DNA of 37,215 bases from an uncultured Anaeroplasma sp. (GCA_934216145.1 CAKQBG010000013.1:1-37215), one strand, 5' to 3'. Shown: positions 25,865 to 34,239, counted from the first letter of the stretch. Program-made: numbers and translations. Notes: generated from the letters alone by a model not told the origin.

Positions 25865-27106
25865 ATGTTTGAATGTGATACTGTAGATGAATTCATTGAA
25901 TATTATATAAGTCAGCAGGCTACTTTTTTGGAATTAGAATTTAATGATGATAAATTATATACCTCTTTAATAAAAATTTTAAAAAAGAATAAGAATAATT
26001 ATTATGAATATTATGATTTACTTGCAATGTGCTATTTTTATGGAAAAGGAGTATCTTTAGATTATAAGGAAGCATTAACCTATTTTAAAAAATCAGTTAA
26101 AATGGGTAGTTCAGTTGGCAAAAGATATTTAGGTCATATGTATGAATCTGGCTTAGGTGTTGAATTGAATTTGGAAATGGCTTTTAACTTATATAATAAT
26201 TCTGCAGAAATGGCAGATAGTCGAAGCCTATATTATGTTGGTAGGTGCTATAAAAATGGTATTGGTGTAAAAAAAGAGGATACCTTAGCTGTATATTGGC
26301 TATCAGAAGCAATAAAATATAAAGATAAGGATGCCTATGCATTATTAGGTCATTGTTATTTTTATGGTGAAGGAGTTACTAAATCTATTAGCTATGGACT
26401 TGAATGTTTAGAAAGCTCTATTGCTAGAGGTCATTTTAATGGACTATATGAATTGGTTGATATTTATCTTGATGGAATAAATATTGAAGCTGATATTAAT
26501 AAAGCTATTTTTTATTTAGAAAAGGGAATTGAGCTTAATGATACTAATTCTATGATTAAGCTTGCCTCTATTTATGAAACCAATAAATATGTTTCTAAAA
26601 ACTATCCAAAGGCCTTTGAGCTTTATTTGAAAGCCTCTCAAGCTGATAATTCCTTTGCTTTATATAGAGTAGGACAATATTATAGAAACGGACTTGCTGT
26701 TAAACAGGATTTTCAAAAGGCTATTGAATATTTTAGAAGAGCTAGTAATTTAGGAAATTCTGACGCTTTATTTGATTTGGGTGTTAGATATATAAAGGGT
26801 GAAGGCGTAAATAAAAGTATTTCTACAGCCTATGGGCTTTGGATGAAAGCTGCAGATGGTGGTAATTTGAAGGCTCAATATAATTTAGCTGTTGCCTATG
26901 AAAATGGCAAGGCTATTGAGAAGAATTTAACTTTAGCATTAAAGTATTATGAGCTTGCTGCTAATCAAAATGAGATTAAATCAATTGAATATTGTTTTAA
27001 GGCTTATACTATAGGTGCTGGTACTGATAAGAACTATGTAAAGGCTCAATATTATTTAGATTTAAAGATTCAATATTATTTAGATTTAAAGAAAAAAAAT
27101 AGTTAG
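25865..27106 (+). CDS. Sel1-like tetratricopeptide repeat protein
   Basis: The 413-residue protein is built almost entirely of about ten Sel1-like repeats of roughly 36 residues. Examples are AMCYFYGKGVSLDYKEALTY and YRNGLAVKQDFQKAIEYF. Such solenoids mediate protein-protein contacts; bacterial members occur in signalling and host-interaction proteins, but function cannot be inferred here. No signal peptide is visible, so it is probably cytoplasmic. GGAGG lies before the ATG. The last codons contain a 24-nt tandem duplication (27047-27070 and 27071-27094) producing QYYLDLK twice. It follows the IS remnant and precedes HU. Confidence 0.88.
   Translation: MFECDTVDEFIEYYISQQATFLELEFNDDKLYTSLIKILKKNKNNYYEYYDLLAMCYFYGKGVSLDYKEALTYFKKSVKMGSSVGKRYLGHMYESGLGVELNLEMAFNLYNNSAEMADSRSLYYVGRCYKNGIGVKKEDTLAVYWLSEAIKYKDKDAYALLGHCYFYGEGVTKSISYGLECLESSIARGHFNGLYELVDIYLDGINIEADINKAIFYLEKGIELNDTNSMIKLASIYETNKYVSKNYPKAFELYLKASQADNSFALYRVGQYYRNGLAVKQDFQKAIEYFRRASNLGNSDALFDLGVRYIKGEGVNKSISTAYGLWMKAADGGNLKAQYNLAVAYENGKAIEKNLTLALKYYELAANQNEIKSIEYCFKAYTIGAGTDKNYVKAQYYLDLKIQYYLDLKKKNS
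27047..27094 (+). repeat. 24-nt tandem duplication at the 3' end of the Sel1 gene
   Basis: Two adjacent 24-nt units (27047-27070 and 27071-27094) are identical over their first 21 bases and keep the reading frame, adding eight residues. The near identity suggests a recent slippage or duplication event. Confidence 0.85.
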
Positions 27107-27126
27107 TTAATTTAGGTGCTATAATA

Positions 27127-27154
27127 TTGAAAAAAAATAAGAAATGGGTATAAT
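27127..27154 (+). promoter_or_regulatory. Promoter of the HU gene
   Basis: A -35 TTGAAA (27127-27132) and a -10 TATAAT (27149-27154) are separated by 16 bp, followed by GGAGGA before the ATG at 27186. The boxes are close to consensus, as expected for an abundant protein. Confidence 0.8.
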
Positions 27155-27185
27155 TAAATTATCACTTAATACGGAGGAATTATAA

Positions 27186-27458
27186 ATGAATAAGTCGGAA
27201 ATTGTTGCTGCTTTAGCAGATCGTTTAGAGTTAACAAAAAGAGAAGCAGATATTGCTGTTGATACAGTATTTGAATCAATAATCGATGCTGTTACAAATG
27301 GTGAAAAGGTAAATATTGCAGGCTTTGGTGTTTTTGAGGTTAAGGAAAAGGCTGAAAGAAGAGGTAGAAACCCTAGAACTGGTGAGGAAATTATAATTCC
27401 AGGAAAAAAGGCTTTATCTTTTAAGCCAAGTAGAAACTTAAAAGATGATATTAGATAG
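27186..27458 (+). CDS. hup: HU-family nucleoid DNA-binding protein
   Basis: HU is a small dimeric protein that bends and compacts DNA. The 90-residue product has the standard architecture. A helical N-terminus (MNKSEIVAALADRLELTK) is followed by the GFGVFEVKEK strand and the DNA-contacting arm RRGRNPRTGEEIIIP with its intercalating proline in the NPRTG tip. The ending is FKPSRNLKD. It has its own strong promoter and a terminator overlapping the stop codon. Confidence 0.98.
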   Translation: MNKSEIVAALADRLELTKREADIAVDTVFESIIDAVTNGEKVNIAGFGVFEVKEKAERRGRNPRTGEEIIIPGKKALSFKPSRNLKDDIR

Positions 27459-27479
27459 AGAATATCTCTATCTTTTTTT
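27453..27479 (+). terminator. Terminator after the HU gene
   Basis: AGATAGAG (27453-27460) and CTCTATCT (27466-27473) form an 8-bp stem with a 5-nt loop and a seven-base T-run. It includes the stop codon. The next ATG is only 12 nt further on, so the ankyrin gene likely lives on read-through. Confidence 0.85.
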
Positions 27480-27491
27480 ATAGGTGAAATT

Positions 27492-28448
27492 ATGAATGTA
27501 TTTGATGCTGTATTTTCTAATAATATTTCCCAATTAAGAAAATATTTAGCTAATGGTGATGTTAATGTTAAAAATGAAAGAGGAATGTCTTTGATTCATT
27601 ATGCTATCATTTTTAACAATTCAGAAATCTTTGATTTATTATTGGAAAATTTTATTAATATAAATATTCAGGATAAATATGGTGATACACCAATACATTA
27701 TTGTGTTGTTAATAATAGAATAGGTTTTTTAAAAAGCCTAATAAGAAATGGCGCCGATGTAACAATAAAAAATAATGATGGACAAGCTCCATTATTTAAG
27801 GCATGTAATCTTGGTAGAGAGGAAATGATTTATCTTCTTCTTGAATCTACTAATTTTAATTTACACGAAAAGGATAATAAAGAGGAAACAGTATTTCTTA
27901 CTTTGATTAGAAGTAGAAATTTAGAGCTATTAAATAAAATAGTTTTAGATGATAGTATTGTTGATATTCCAAATTATATGGGTGAGACTCCTCTTCATAT
28001 TGCAGCTAGAGCTGGTGATATTAGAATAGTTGATTTTTTGATTAAAAATCATGCCTTTATTAATAGTAAGAATAAAAGTGGAGAAACTCCTTTATTTTAT
28101 GCTGTAGCAAAACAAAATAAGGATATAATTGATATTCTATTAAAAAATGGTGCAATTTTAGATTGTAAATCTACATTTGGTGATACTATTTATGATTTGA
28201 TTCCTACTTATGAGCTATCGTCATATATTAATGAGAAATCAGAAAGATATAAGTGCTATTTATATAGAAGTAATTATCCACTACATTATGCAATTATTAT
28301 TGAGAATTATGATTTAGTAAAAAAATATGCAGTTATTAGAAATGTATCTCGATTAGATTGCTTTGGATTTACTCCATTACAGCTTGCTAGAAAATTAAAT
28401 AATGATAGAATTATCGAAATATTGAATGATAGTATTATCGAAAACTAG
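27492..28448 (+). CDS. Ankyrin-repeat protein
   Basis: The 318-residue protein consists of about eight ankyrin repeats of roughly 33 residues. Clear ones include GDTPIHYCVVNNRIGFLKSLIRNGADV and GETPLHIAARAGDIRIVDFLIKNHAFI. GETPLFYAVAKQNKDIIDILLKNGA is another. A degenerate segment (about 235-270) separates the last repeats. No signal peptide or other domain is seen. Ankyrin stacks bind proteins; the partner is unknown. AGGTGA precedes the ATG. No promoter is visible between the HU terminator and this gene. Confidence 0.9.
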   Translation: MNVFDAVFSNNISQLRKYLANGDVNVKNERGMSLIHYAIIFNNSEIFDLLLENFININIQDKYGDTPIHYCVVNNRIGFLKSLIRNGADVTIKNNDGQAPLFKACNLGREEMIYLLLESTNFNLHEKDNKEETVFLTLIRSRNLELLNKIVLDDSIVDIPNYMGETPLHIAARAGDIRIVDFLIKNHAFINSKNKSGETPLFYAVAKQNKDIIDILLKNGAILDCKSTFGDTIYDLIPTYELSSYINEKSERYKCYLYRSNYPLHYAIIIENYDLVKKYAVIRNVSRLDCFGFTPLQLARKLNNDRIIEILNDSIIEN

Positions 28449-28498
28449 CTTTATTTAATTTGAATGAATTATTAATTTTCTAAAAAATAAATTTTATC

Positions 28499-28527
28499 TT
28501 GCAATTAGATGAAAAAAAGTTTATACT
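28499..28527 (+). promoter_or_regulatory. Promoter of the rimP-nusA-infB operon
   Basis: A -35 TTGCAA (28499-28504), a 17-bp spacer and a -10 TATACT (28522-28527) precede the operon, leaving an untranslated leader of about 70 nt. Confidence 0.8.
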
Positions 28528-28547
28528 ATACGTAGATAGTAGATGAG

Positions 28548-28580
28548 AGAGAGGCTGAAAACCTCTCTTATTTATTTGAT
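28548..28580 (+). promoter_or_regulatory. Leader hairpin upstream of rimP (possible attenuator)
   Basis: AGAGAGG (28548-28554) and CCTCTCT (28562-28568) form a 7-bp GC-containing stem with a 7-nt loop, followed by the T-rich stretch TTATTTATTT. It lies between promoter and start codon, as in the rimP/nusA leaders of other bacteria, where NusA level feeds back on transcription. Attenuation here is inference. Confidence 0.5.
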
Positions 28581-28602
28581 TGGACATAAAAGGGGTGATA
28601 TT

Positions 28603-29049
28603 GTGGATTTAAATATTGTAAAAGAGATTTTAACACCATTTTTAGAGGAAAATGATTGTGAGTTTTATGATGTAGAGCTTGTTAAAGAGTTTGGGTACTT
28701 AATTCTTAGAGTCATGATTGATAAAAAGGGTGGAATTGATGTTGATACATTAGCCTTAGCTAATGAATATTTATCAGAAAGAATCGACAAATATGATGCT
28801 GATTTACCAGAATATATGCTTGAGGTTTCTTCACCTGGTGCTGAAAAGAAATTAAGAAATCTTGCTGAGATTAAAGAAAATATTGGTAAATATGTCCATG
28901 TTGAAATTAATGATATTATCTATGAAGGGAATTTACTAGATTGTGATGATGAGGAAATCACATTAAGGGTTAACCTTAAAGGCCGTTTTAAAAATTTCAA
29001 AATAAAACATAATGATATTAAAATGATAAGACTTGCAGTGAAGCTATAG
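28603..29049 (+). CDS. rimP: Ribosome maturation factor RimP
   Basis: RimP helps assemble the 30S subunit. The 148-residue protein has the family's N-terminal alpha/beta domain (ENDCEFYDVELVKEFGYLILRVMID) with the conserved LEVSSPGAEKKL segment. A C-terminal SH3-like barrel follows. An upstream in-frame ATG (28543) would add twenty residues through the leader hairpin. GTG 28603 is chosen because AGGGGTGA lies just before it and the family begins there. It is the first gene of the nusA operon. Confidence 0.93.
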   Translation: MDLNIVKEILTPFLEENDCEFYDVELVKEFGYLILRVMIDKKGGIDVDTLALANEYLSERIDKYDADLPEYMLEVSSPGAEKKLRNLAEIKENIGKYVHVEINDIIYEGNLLDCDDEEITLRVNLKGRFKNFKIKHNDIKMIRLAVKL

Positions 29050-29058
29050 GAGGATAAG

Positions 29059-30132
29059 ATGATTAATAAGGCTTTTTTTGAAAATGCACAAGAGGTTGCA
29101 GAAGCAAGAGGAATATCTGTTGAGGATGTTTATGAGGTATTTAAGAAGGGATTAATTAATTCCTTTAAAAAGAAAAATGGTAATACGTCATGTAAGGCTG
29201 TTATAAATCCTGAGAAGCATGAGATACTATTATATGCAGTATATTTAGTTGTTGGTGAGTATTCTTTAGAACCAGATCCAGAAGGACCAAAGGAAATTTT
29301 ACTTGAGGATGCTAAGAAGATTAAGTCAAACTATAAGATTGGTGATATTATTGAACAACCTATTAATATTAAGGATTTCACTAGAACTGAGATTGGTGCT
29401 ACAAAGAGTGTTTATACTCAAGGTGTTAGAACTAAGCAAAGAGAGATTGCTTTTGAGCATTTCCAAGGCTTAGAGAACGAAATGATTACAGCTGAAATTA
29501 CTAATAAGGATGAAAAGACTTTAACTTTAAATTTAGGATATGGTGTTACATCTAGAATTTTAATTAATGAATTATTACCAAATGATCCACGTGAGATTGG
29601 TGATTCTATTCGCGTATATATTAAAAAGGTTGAAAATACAACTAAGGAGCCTAGAGTTACTGTTTCTCGTACTGATAAGCAATTAGTTACTCGTTTAATG
29701 GAAAATTATATTCCTGAAATTAAGGATGGGACTATTGAAATTAAGGGTATTGCTCGTGATCCTGGTGATAGAAGTAAGATTGCTCTTTATTCTAATGATC
29801 CAAAGGTTGATGCTATTGGTTCATGTGTTGGTGAAGGTGGAGTTAGAATCCGTGAGATTGTTAATGCCTTAGGCGGTGAAAAGGTTGATTTATATAAGTG
29901 GAGTGAGAATCCTGAGGAGTTAATTACTAATTCTTTACAACCTGCCAATGTTACAAAGGTATTAAGCATTGATCCAAAAACTAAATCATCTCAGGTTGTA
30001 GTTCCTGATGAGCATTTATCTTTAGCTATTGGTAAATCTGGTCAAAACGTTCGTCTAGCTGTTCAATCTTGTGGTTGGAAGATTGATATTATGCCAGTTT
30101 CTGAAGCATATGAAAAGGGTTTATTAATATAA
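29059..30132 (+). CDS. nusA: Transcription termination/antitermination factor NusA
   Basis: NusA binds RNA polymerase and nascent RNA and tunes pausing, termination and antitermination. The 357-residue protein has the N-terminal polymerase-binding domain (1-125), an S1 domain (about 135-205, EITNKDEKTLTLNLGYG) and two KH domains (including DAIGSCVGEGGVRI and SLAIGKSGQNVRLA). It lacks the acidic C-terminal repeats of E. coli NusA, as is normal in Firmicutes. AGGAGG lies close before the ATG. ylxR overlaps its stop by one base. Confidence 0.97.
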   Translation: MINKAFFENAQEVAEARGISVEDVYEVFKKGLINSFKKKNGNTSCKAVINPEKHEILLYAVYLVVGEYSLEPDPEGPKEILLEDAKKIKSNYKIGDIIEQPINIKDFTRTEIGATKSVYTQGVRTKQREIAFEHFQGLENEMITAEITNKDEKTLTLNLGYGVTSRILINELLPNDPREIGDSIRVYIKKVENTTKEPRVTVSRTDKQLVTRLMENYIPEIKDGTIEIKGIARDPGDRSKIALYSNDPKVDAIGSCVGEGGVRIREIVNALGGEKVDLYKWSENPEELITNSLQPANVTKVLSIDPKTKSSQVVVPDEHLSLAIGKSGQNVRLAVQSCGWKIDIMPVSEAYEKGLLI

Positions 30133-30389
30133 TGAAGGAATATAAGCAAATTCTAAGAACTTGTGTTCAATCAAAAGAGGTTTGCGAAAAGAAGGATTTA
30201 TTTAGAATCGTAAGAACTCCAGAGCACAATGTTATTGTTGATTTAAAAGGCAAGGCTAATGGACGTGGAGCTTATTTAAAGAAGGATAAGGATGTTATTC
30301 TTAACGCTCAAAAATCAAAAATTCTTGATAAAAAGCTTGAGGTTAGTGTTCCTGATTCAATCTATGAGGAATTGTTAGGTTTATTATAA
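30132..30389 (+). CDS. ylxR: YlxR, DUF448 RNA-binding protein (RnpM)
   Basis: YlxR proteins are encoded after nusA across Firmicutes. The B. subtilis member has been reported to bind RNase P RNA and modulate its activity (RnpM). The 85-residue basic protein shows RTCVQSKEVCEKKDLFRIVRTP and the GRGAYLKKDKDVI motif of the family. Its start overlaps the nusA stop (TAATG), so it is translationally coupled, and the next gene overlaps it the same way. Confidence 0.93.
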   Translation: MKEYKQILRTCVQSKEVCEKKDLFRIVRTPEHNVIVDLKGKANGRGAYLKKDKDVILNAQKSKILDKKLEVSVPDSIYEELLGLL

Positions 30390-30676
30390 TGGATCATATT
30401 TTAAATAATCTAGGTCTTTGTAATCGTGCTGGTGGATTAATAGCAGGTGAAGAGGCTGTTGTTGATGGCATTAGAAACGGAAAAGTATATTATGTTTTTT
30501 TAGCAAATGATGCATCTAAGAATGCAACAAAAATGATTTTAGACAAATCAAAGTTTTATAATGTGGAGGTTTGTTTAGATTATACTAGTTATGAAATTTC
30601 TCAAGCTGTTGGTAAAAGCGGAAGAATGGTAATTGGTATAACCAATAATAATTTCGTAAAAATTTTAAAGAAATAG
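30389..30676 (+). CDS. ylxQ: YlxQ, L7Ae-family RNA-binding protein
   Basis: YlxQ is a small L7Ae/L30e-fold protein thought to bind kink-turn RNA. The 95-residue sequence has the family opening [21 protein letters not shown] and the core [18 protein letters not shown]. The TAATG overlap couples it to ylxR. Its presence between ylxR and infB is the standard Firmicutes order. Confidence 0.92.
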   Translation: MDHILNNLGLCNRAGGLIAGEEAVVDGIRNGKVYYVFLANDASKNATKMILDKSKFYNVEVCLDYTSYEISQAVGKSGRMVIGITNNNFVKILKK

Positions 30677-30686
30677 GGTGATTTAT

Positions 30687-32519
30687 GTGGCCAAGGGCAA
30701 TACAAATAAAAAAGAAAAAAGAACTTCAAATATCCCTAACCAAAAAGGAAAAAAGGACAACAATAAAGAAAAGGGTGTCCTAATTTATAAGGATGGAATG
30801 ACTGTTAGTGATGTAGCTAATGGTATGGGTAAGACTGTAGCACAAATTATTATGAAGCTTATGCAGGCTGGTGTTATGGCTAATCAAAATCAAACAATCG
30901 ATCGTGAAACAATTGAGCTTGTAGCTATGGATTTTGGTTATGAATTAAAGGATGAGGAAATTACTGATGTTACTCGTTTTGATGAATTCAAAATTGAGGA
31001 TGATGAAAAGGAATTAGTATCTCGTCCTCCAGTAGTTACAATTATGGGACATGTTGACCATGGTAAAACAACATTACTTGATACTATTCGTAATTCAAGA
31101 GTAGTTAAGAGTGAAGCTGGTGGAATTACACAACATATCGGTGCTTATCAGGTTAATAATAATGGGTTCCCAATTACATTTATTGATACTCCAGGTCATG
31201 CTGCCTTTACACAAATGCGTGCTAGAGGTGCTCAAATAACTGATATTGTTATTTTAGTTGTTGCTGCTGATGATGGTGTTATGCCACAAACTGAAGAAGC
31301 GATTGCGCATGCTAAGGCTGCTGGATGTCCAATTATTGTGGCTGTAAATAAAATGGATAAGCCAACTGCTAATCCAGATCATGTTAAGACTGAATTAGCT
31401 AATTTGGGATTAATTGCTGAGGATTGGGGTGGAGATACAATCTTCGTACCTATTTCAGCATTAAAGGGTACTGGTGTTGATCAATTACTTGAAATGGTAC
31501 AATTAGTAGCTGAAATGAAGGATTTAAAGGCAAATCCTAATCGTTTAGGTATGGGTACTGTTATTGAGGCTCAGCTTGATAAGGGTCGTGGACCAGTTGC
31601 TACATTCCTAGTTCAAAATGGTACATTAAAAATTGGTGATGTTGTTGTATGTGGTAATACCTATGGTAGAGTACGTACAATGGAGGACGATAGGCATCAA
31701 AGATTTGAATCTGCATCTCCATCTACTGCAGTAGCAGTTACAGGTCTTTCTGATGTTCCACAGGCTGGAGATAAATTTATGGTATTCTCTGATGAGCGTT
31801 TAGCTCGTGAAACAGCTGAAGCTAGAGCTAATAAGGCTAAGATGCAGGAGCTTGCTTCTAGAAAGGCTTCTTCATTAGAGGATTTATTCCAAGAAGCATC
31901 TCAAGATAAAGAAAAAATCCTTAACCTAATTATTAAGGGTGATGTTCAGGGCTCTGTAGAGGCTTTAAAAGCTTCTTTAGAGAAAATTAACATTGAGGAT
32001 TTAAAGGTAAATATTATTCGTGCTACTGTTGGAGCTATTACTGATACAGATGTATCTTTAGCAGAGGCTTCACATGCAATTATTATTGGATTTAATGTTA
32101 GACCAATGGCTCCTGTTCGTCAGGAGGCACAAGCTAAGGGTGTAGAAATTCGTCTTTATAACATTATTTATAAGGTTATTGAGGATATCGAAGCTGCACT
32201 TAAGGGTTTATTAGATCCAGTATTTGAAGAGGTAGTTACAGGTCAAGCAGAGGTTAGAAGCTTATTTAAGCTTTCTAAGGTTGGTACAATTGCTGGATGT
32301 TATGTAACTGATGGTGTTATTGAGAGAAATTCATTAGTACGTATTTTAAGAGATGGTGTTGTCGTATTCGAAGGAAAGATGGCTTCTTTAAAGAGATTTA
32401 AGGATGATGTTAAAGAGGTTAAATATGGCTTTGAATGTGGTATTACAATCGAAAACTTTAATGATATTAAAGAAGGCGATGTATTTGAAGCCTCAGTATT
32501 AAGGGAGATTCCTAGATAA
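30687..32519 (+). CDS. infB: Translation initiation factor IF-2
   Basis: IF-2 is the GTPase that brings initiator tRNA to the ribosome. The 610-residue protein has a short lysine-rich N-terminus, an IF2_N helix domain (about 35-85) and the G domain with GHVDHGKTT (121-129), DTPGHAAF and NKMDKP. Domains II-IV follow, and the protein ends VLREIPR. The short N-terminus is typical of reduced low-GC genomes. Start GTG 30687 is chosen over GTG 30678 because AGGGTGA, which overlaps the ylxQ stop, is correctly spaced and the product then begins MAKG. The rbfA start overlaps its stop (TAATG). Confidence 0.97.
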   Translation: MAKGNTNKKEKRTSNIPNQKGKKDNNKEKGVLIYKDGMTVSDVANGMGKTVAQIIMKLMQAGVMANQNQTIDRETIELVAMDFGYELKDEEITDVTRFDEFKIEDDEKELVSRPPVVTIMGHVDHGKTTLLDTIRNSRVVKSEAGGITQHIGAYQVNNNGFPITFIDTPGHAAFTQMRARGAQITDIVILVVAADDGVMPQTEEAIAHAKAAGCPIIVAVNKMDKPTANPDHVKTELANLGLIAEDWGGDTIFVPISALKGTGVDQLLEMVQLVAEMKDLKANPNRLGMGTVIEAQLDKGRGPVATFLVQNGTLKIGDVVVCGNTYGRVRTMEDDRHQRFESASPSTAVAVTGLSDVPQAGDKFMVFSDERLARETAEARANKAKMQELASRKASSLEDLFQEASQDKEKILNLIIKGDVQGSVEALKASLEKINIEDLKVNIIRATVGAITDTDVSLAEASHAIIIGFNVRPMAPVRQEAQAKGVEIRLYNIIYKVIEDIEAALKGLLDPVFEEVVTGQAEVRSLFKLSKVGTIAGCYVTDGVIERNSLVRILRDGVVVFEGKMASLKRFKDDVKEVKYGFECGITIENFNDIKEGDVFEASVLREIPR

Positions 32520-32860
32520 TGAGCTTAAGTTTAAAGCGTTTAGAATCAAATGCTCTTAGAGAATTAAGTATAATTCTTTCAAGAGATACTAAAAATAAAC
32601 ATCTTTCTCATGTAACAATAACTGAAATTCGTATTACAAATGATTTATCATATATGACTGTATATTATACTTTCTATGATGGAAAAGAAGAATTATATCA
32701 GCATGAGCTTGAGGCATCTAAGGGATATCTTAGAAGTGAATTATGTAAAAAGCTTCAAGCAAGAAAAATGCCTGAATTAATATTCAAGCGTGATACTTCT
32801 CTAGACTATGGTAATCATATTGAGGAGTTAATTCAATCTATTCATAAGAATGAAAATTAA
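32519..32860 (+). CDS. rbfA: Ribosome-binding factor A
   Basis: RbfA is a KH-fold protein that matures the 5' end of 16S rRNA in the 30S subunit. The 113-residue product has LRELSIILSRDTKN, the VTITEIRITNDLSYMTVYYTF strand pair and the FKRDTSLDYGNHIEEL end typical of the family. The usual ylxP gene between infB and rbfA is missing, and truB does not follow. No terminator was seen. It converges with a 4-nt overlap on a small leftward gene. Confidence 0.95.
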   Translation: MSLSLKRLESNALRELSIILSRDTKNKHLSHVTITEIRITNDLSYMTVYYTFYDGKEELYQHELEASKGYLRSELCKKLQARKMPELIFKRDTSLDYGNHIEELIQSIHKNEN

Positions 32861-33075
32861 TAATATGGTATTGGATATGGATACATGTAAGGATTATGCA
32901 TTGGGTAGCTATATCCATAGCCATAATTCATTGGCATCATTTGACTCTTATTAGTATTTGTGTTAGAGGCAATATATCCAATTGGAAACGCTACTGCCGC
33001 ACCTACTAAAAAGGGAAGAAGTAATCCTCTATTGTCATCTCGATAGTAGACTGGGTTATTATAATAACTATACAT
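32857..33075 (-). CDS. Small Tyr/Pro-rich membrane protein of unknown function
   Basis: The 72-residue protein begins MYSYYNNPVYYRDDNRG. It then has one hydrophobic segment, LLLPFLVGAAVAFPIGYIA (about 17-36). It ends in a tail made mostly of Tyr, Pro, Met and Asn, with Pro-Tyr pairs as far as the last residue. This layout recalls small surface or spore-coat-like proteins of Firmicutes, but I cannot assign a family. GAGGTGA precedes ATG 33075; an upstream in-frame GTG (33084) lies within the ribosome site and is less likely. The 3' end overlaps rbfA by 4 nt. Confidence 0.72.
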   Translation of the reverse strand: MYSYYNNPVYYRDDNRGLLLPFLVGAAVAFPIGYIASNTNTNKSQMMPMNYGYGYSYPMHNPYMYPYPIPYY

Positions 33076-33076
33076 T

Positions 33077-33107
33077 TCATTCACCTCATATTAATATATG
33101 TGAATGA
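33077..33107. promoter_or_regulatory. Inverted repeat between the small Tyr/Pro-rich gene and mrp
   Basis: TCATTCAC (33077-33084) and GTGAATGA (33100-33107) form a perfect 8-bp inverted repeat with a 15-nt AT-rich centre. In the leftward transcript one arm contains part of the GAGGTGA ribosome site, so the hairpin could hide it. In the rightward transcript it lies in the mrp leader. It could equally be an operator shared by both genes. Confidence 0.45.
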
Positions 33108-33127
33108 TTTTTAAAGAGGTAATAAAA

Positions 33128-33940
33128 ATGTCATGTAATCATGATTGCTCAAATTGTAATTCTAGCTGTGATAAAAATAAATCTTTATTAGTATCAACAG
33201 CTAAAGAAAATCATATAAAAAAAATAATTGGCGTTGTATCAGGTAAGGGTGGAGTAGGAAAATCAAGTGTTACAAGCCTACTTGCCTTAAAGCTAGCTAA
33301 TAAGGGATATAAGGTTGGTATCCTTGATAGTGACATTACAGGACCATCTATTCCAAAATCTTTTGGAGTAGGAGAAGGAGTAGAAGGAACTGATACATTA
33401 ATGTTTCCACCAATTACAAAACTAGGAATTAAGATTATGTCTATTAATCTATTAATTCCTGATCCTACAAAGCCTGTATTATGGCGTGGACCTGTTGTAG
33501 GAGGAGCTATAAAGCAATTTTATTCAAATGTTTTATGGGAGGATTTAGATTATTTATTAATTGATATGCCTCCAGGAACATCTGATGTGGCATTAACAGT
33601 ATTCCAATCTATTCCTGTAGATGGTGTTATTATAGTATCAACTCCACAGGATTTAGTAAAAATGATTGTTGGAAAAGCAGTAAATATGTGCGAACAAATG
33701 AAAATAAAGATTGTTGGATTAGTAGAAAATATGAGTTATATTAAATGTCCTTGTTGTAACAATCTATTATATCCATTTGGTGAATCAAAGCTTGAGGATG
33801 TTGCAAAATACTATAATATTAAGCCATTAGATTCATGTCCAATTAATCCTGAGCTTGCTAAGTACATGGATAATGGAATCATTGAGGATTATAATTGTGA
33901 TTATTTAAATAACACAATTAATGAACTTGAAAAATTTTAA
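33128..33940 (+). CDS. mrp: Mrp/ApbC/NBP35-family Fe-S cluster carrier ATPase
   Basis: These P-loop ATPases carry and deliver iron-sulfur clusters to apoproteins. The 270-residue protein has a deviant Walker A SGKGGVGKS (38-46), a DSDITGPSIPKSFG segment and the IDMPPGTSD motif. The C-terminal cysteine cluster KCPCC would hold a bridging 4Fe-4S in the dimer. An N-terminal cysteine cluster (C3, C7, C10, C14) resembles those in clostridial and Nbp35-type members. The ATG at 33128 is preferred over 33104 because AAAGAGGT lies 7 nt before it. It could supply clusters to the U32 proteins at 20.6-22.6 kb, which is inference. Confidence 0.94.
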   Translation: MSCNHDCSNCNSSCDKNKSLLVSTAKENHIKKIIGVVSGKGGVGKSSVTSLLALKLANKGYKVGILDSDITGPSIPKSFGVGEGVEGTDTLMFPPITKLGIKIMSINLLIPDPTKPVLWRGPVVGGAIKQFYSNVLWEDLDYLLIDMPPGTSDVALTVFQSIPVDGVIIVSTPQDLVKMIVGKAVNMCEQMKIKIVGLVENMSYIKCPCCNNLLYPFGESKLEDVAKYYNIKPLDSCPINPELAKYMDNGIIEDYNCDYLNNTINELEKF

Positions 33941-34239
33941 TTCTTTAAATCGGTAATTATCTTTTCGATATTACCGATTTTTTTCTTTAATAAATCTATG
34001 GCGTCATCTATTTCAATATCAGAATTTACATCTTGATCTAGATTTTGCATTTGTGTACCATATGTAATTAAAGTTTGACCTACAAGTTCAAAAAAATTAC
34101 CAATAGATTGAACTTCATTATAATTTAAATCACTTGTGAATAAATATCCTATAACAATAGCTAGTGCTGTAAGCTCCATTGGATTTAGCTTTAAAATTAG
34201 CTTTGAGAGGCTATTTATAGCATTAATTTCTATCACCAT
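33937..34239 (-). CDS. Small conserved Firmicutes-type protein of unknown function
   Basis: The 100-residue protein reads LNPMELTALAIVIGYLF and then LNYNEVQSIGNFFELVGQTLITYGTQ. I associate this pattern with small uncharacterised proteins of clostridia and relatives, from memory rather than a search. One hydrophobic helix (about 22-35) may be buried rather than membrane-spanning; the C-terminus is an amphipathic, charged helix. The start codon is uncertain: ATG 34239 has no clear ribosome site. The gene converges on mrp with a 4-nt overlap, and its last codons contain the mrp terminator. Confidence 0.7.
   Translation of the reverse strand: MVIEINAINSLSKLILKLNPMELTALAIVIGYLFTSDLNYNEVQSIGNFFELVGQTLITYGTQMQNLDQDVNSDIEIDDAIDLLKKKIGNIEKIITDLKN
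33947..33984 (+). terminator. Terminator of mrp, embedded in the opposing coding sequence
   Basis: AAATCGGTAAT (33947-33957) and ATTACCGATTT (33970-33980) form an 11-bp stem extended by ATC/GAT inside, followed by seven T's (33978-33984). The whole hairpin lies in the 3' codons of the leftward gene. Confidence 0.88.

Noticed and set aside
28543..28602. Upstream ATG start for rimP
   Set aside because: It would translate the leader hairpin and has no ribosome site; GTG 28603 has a strong one and matches family starts.
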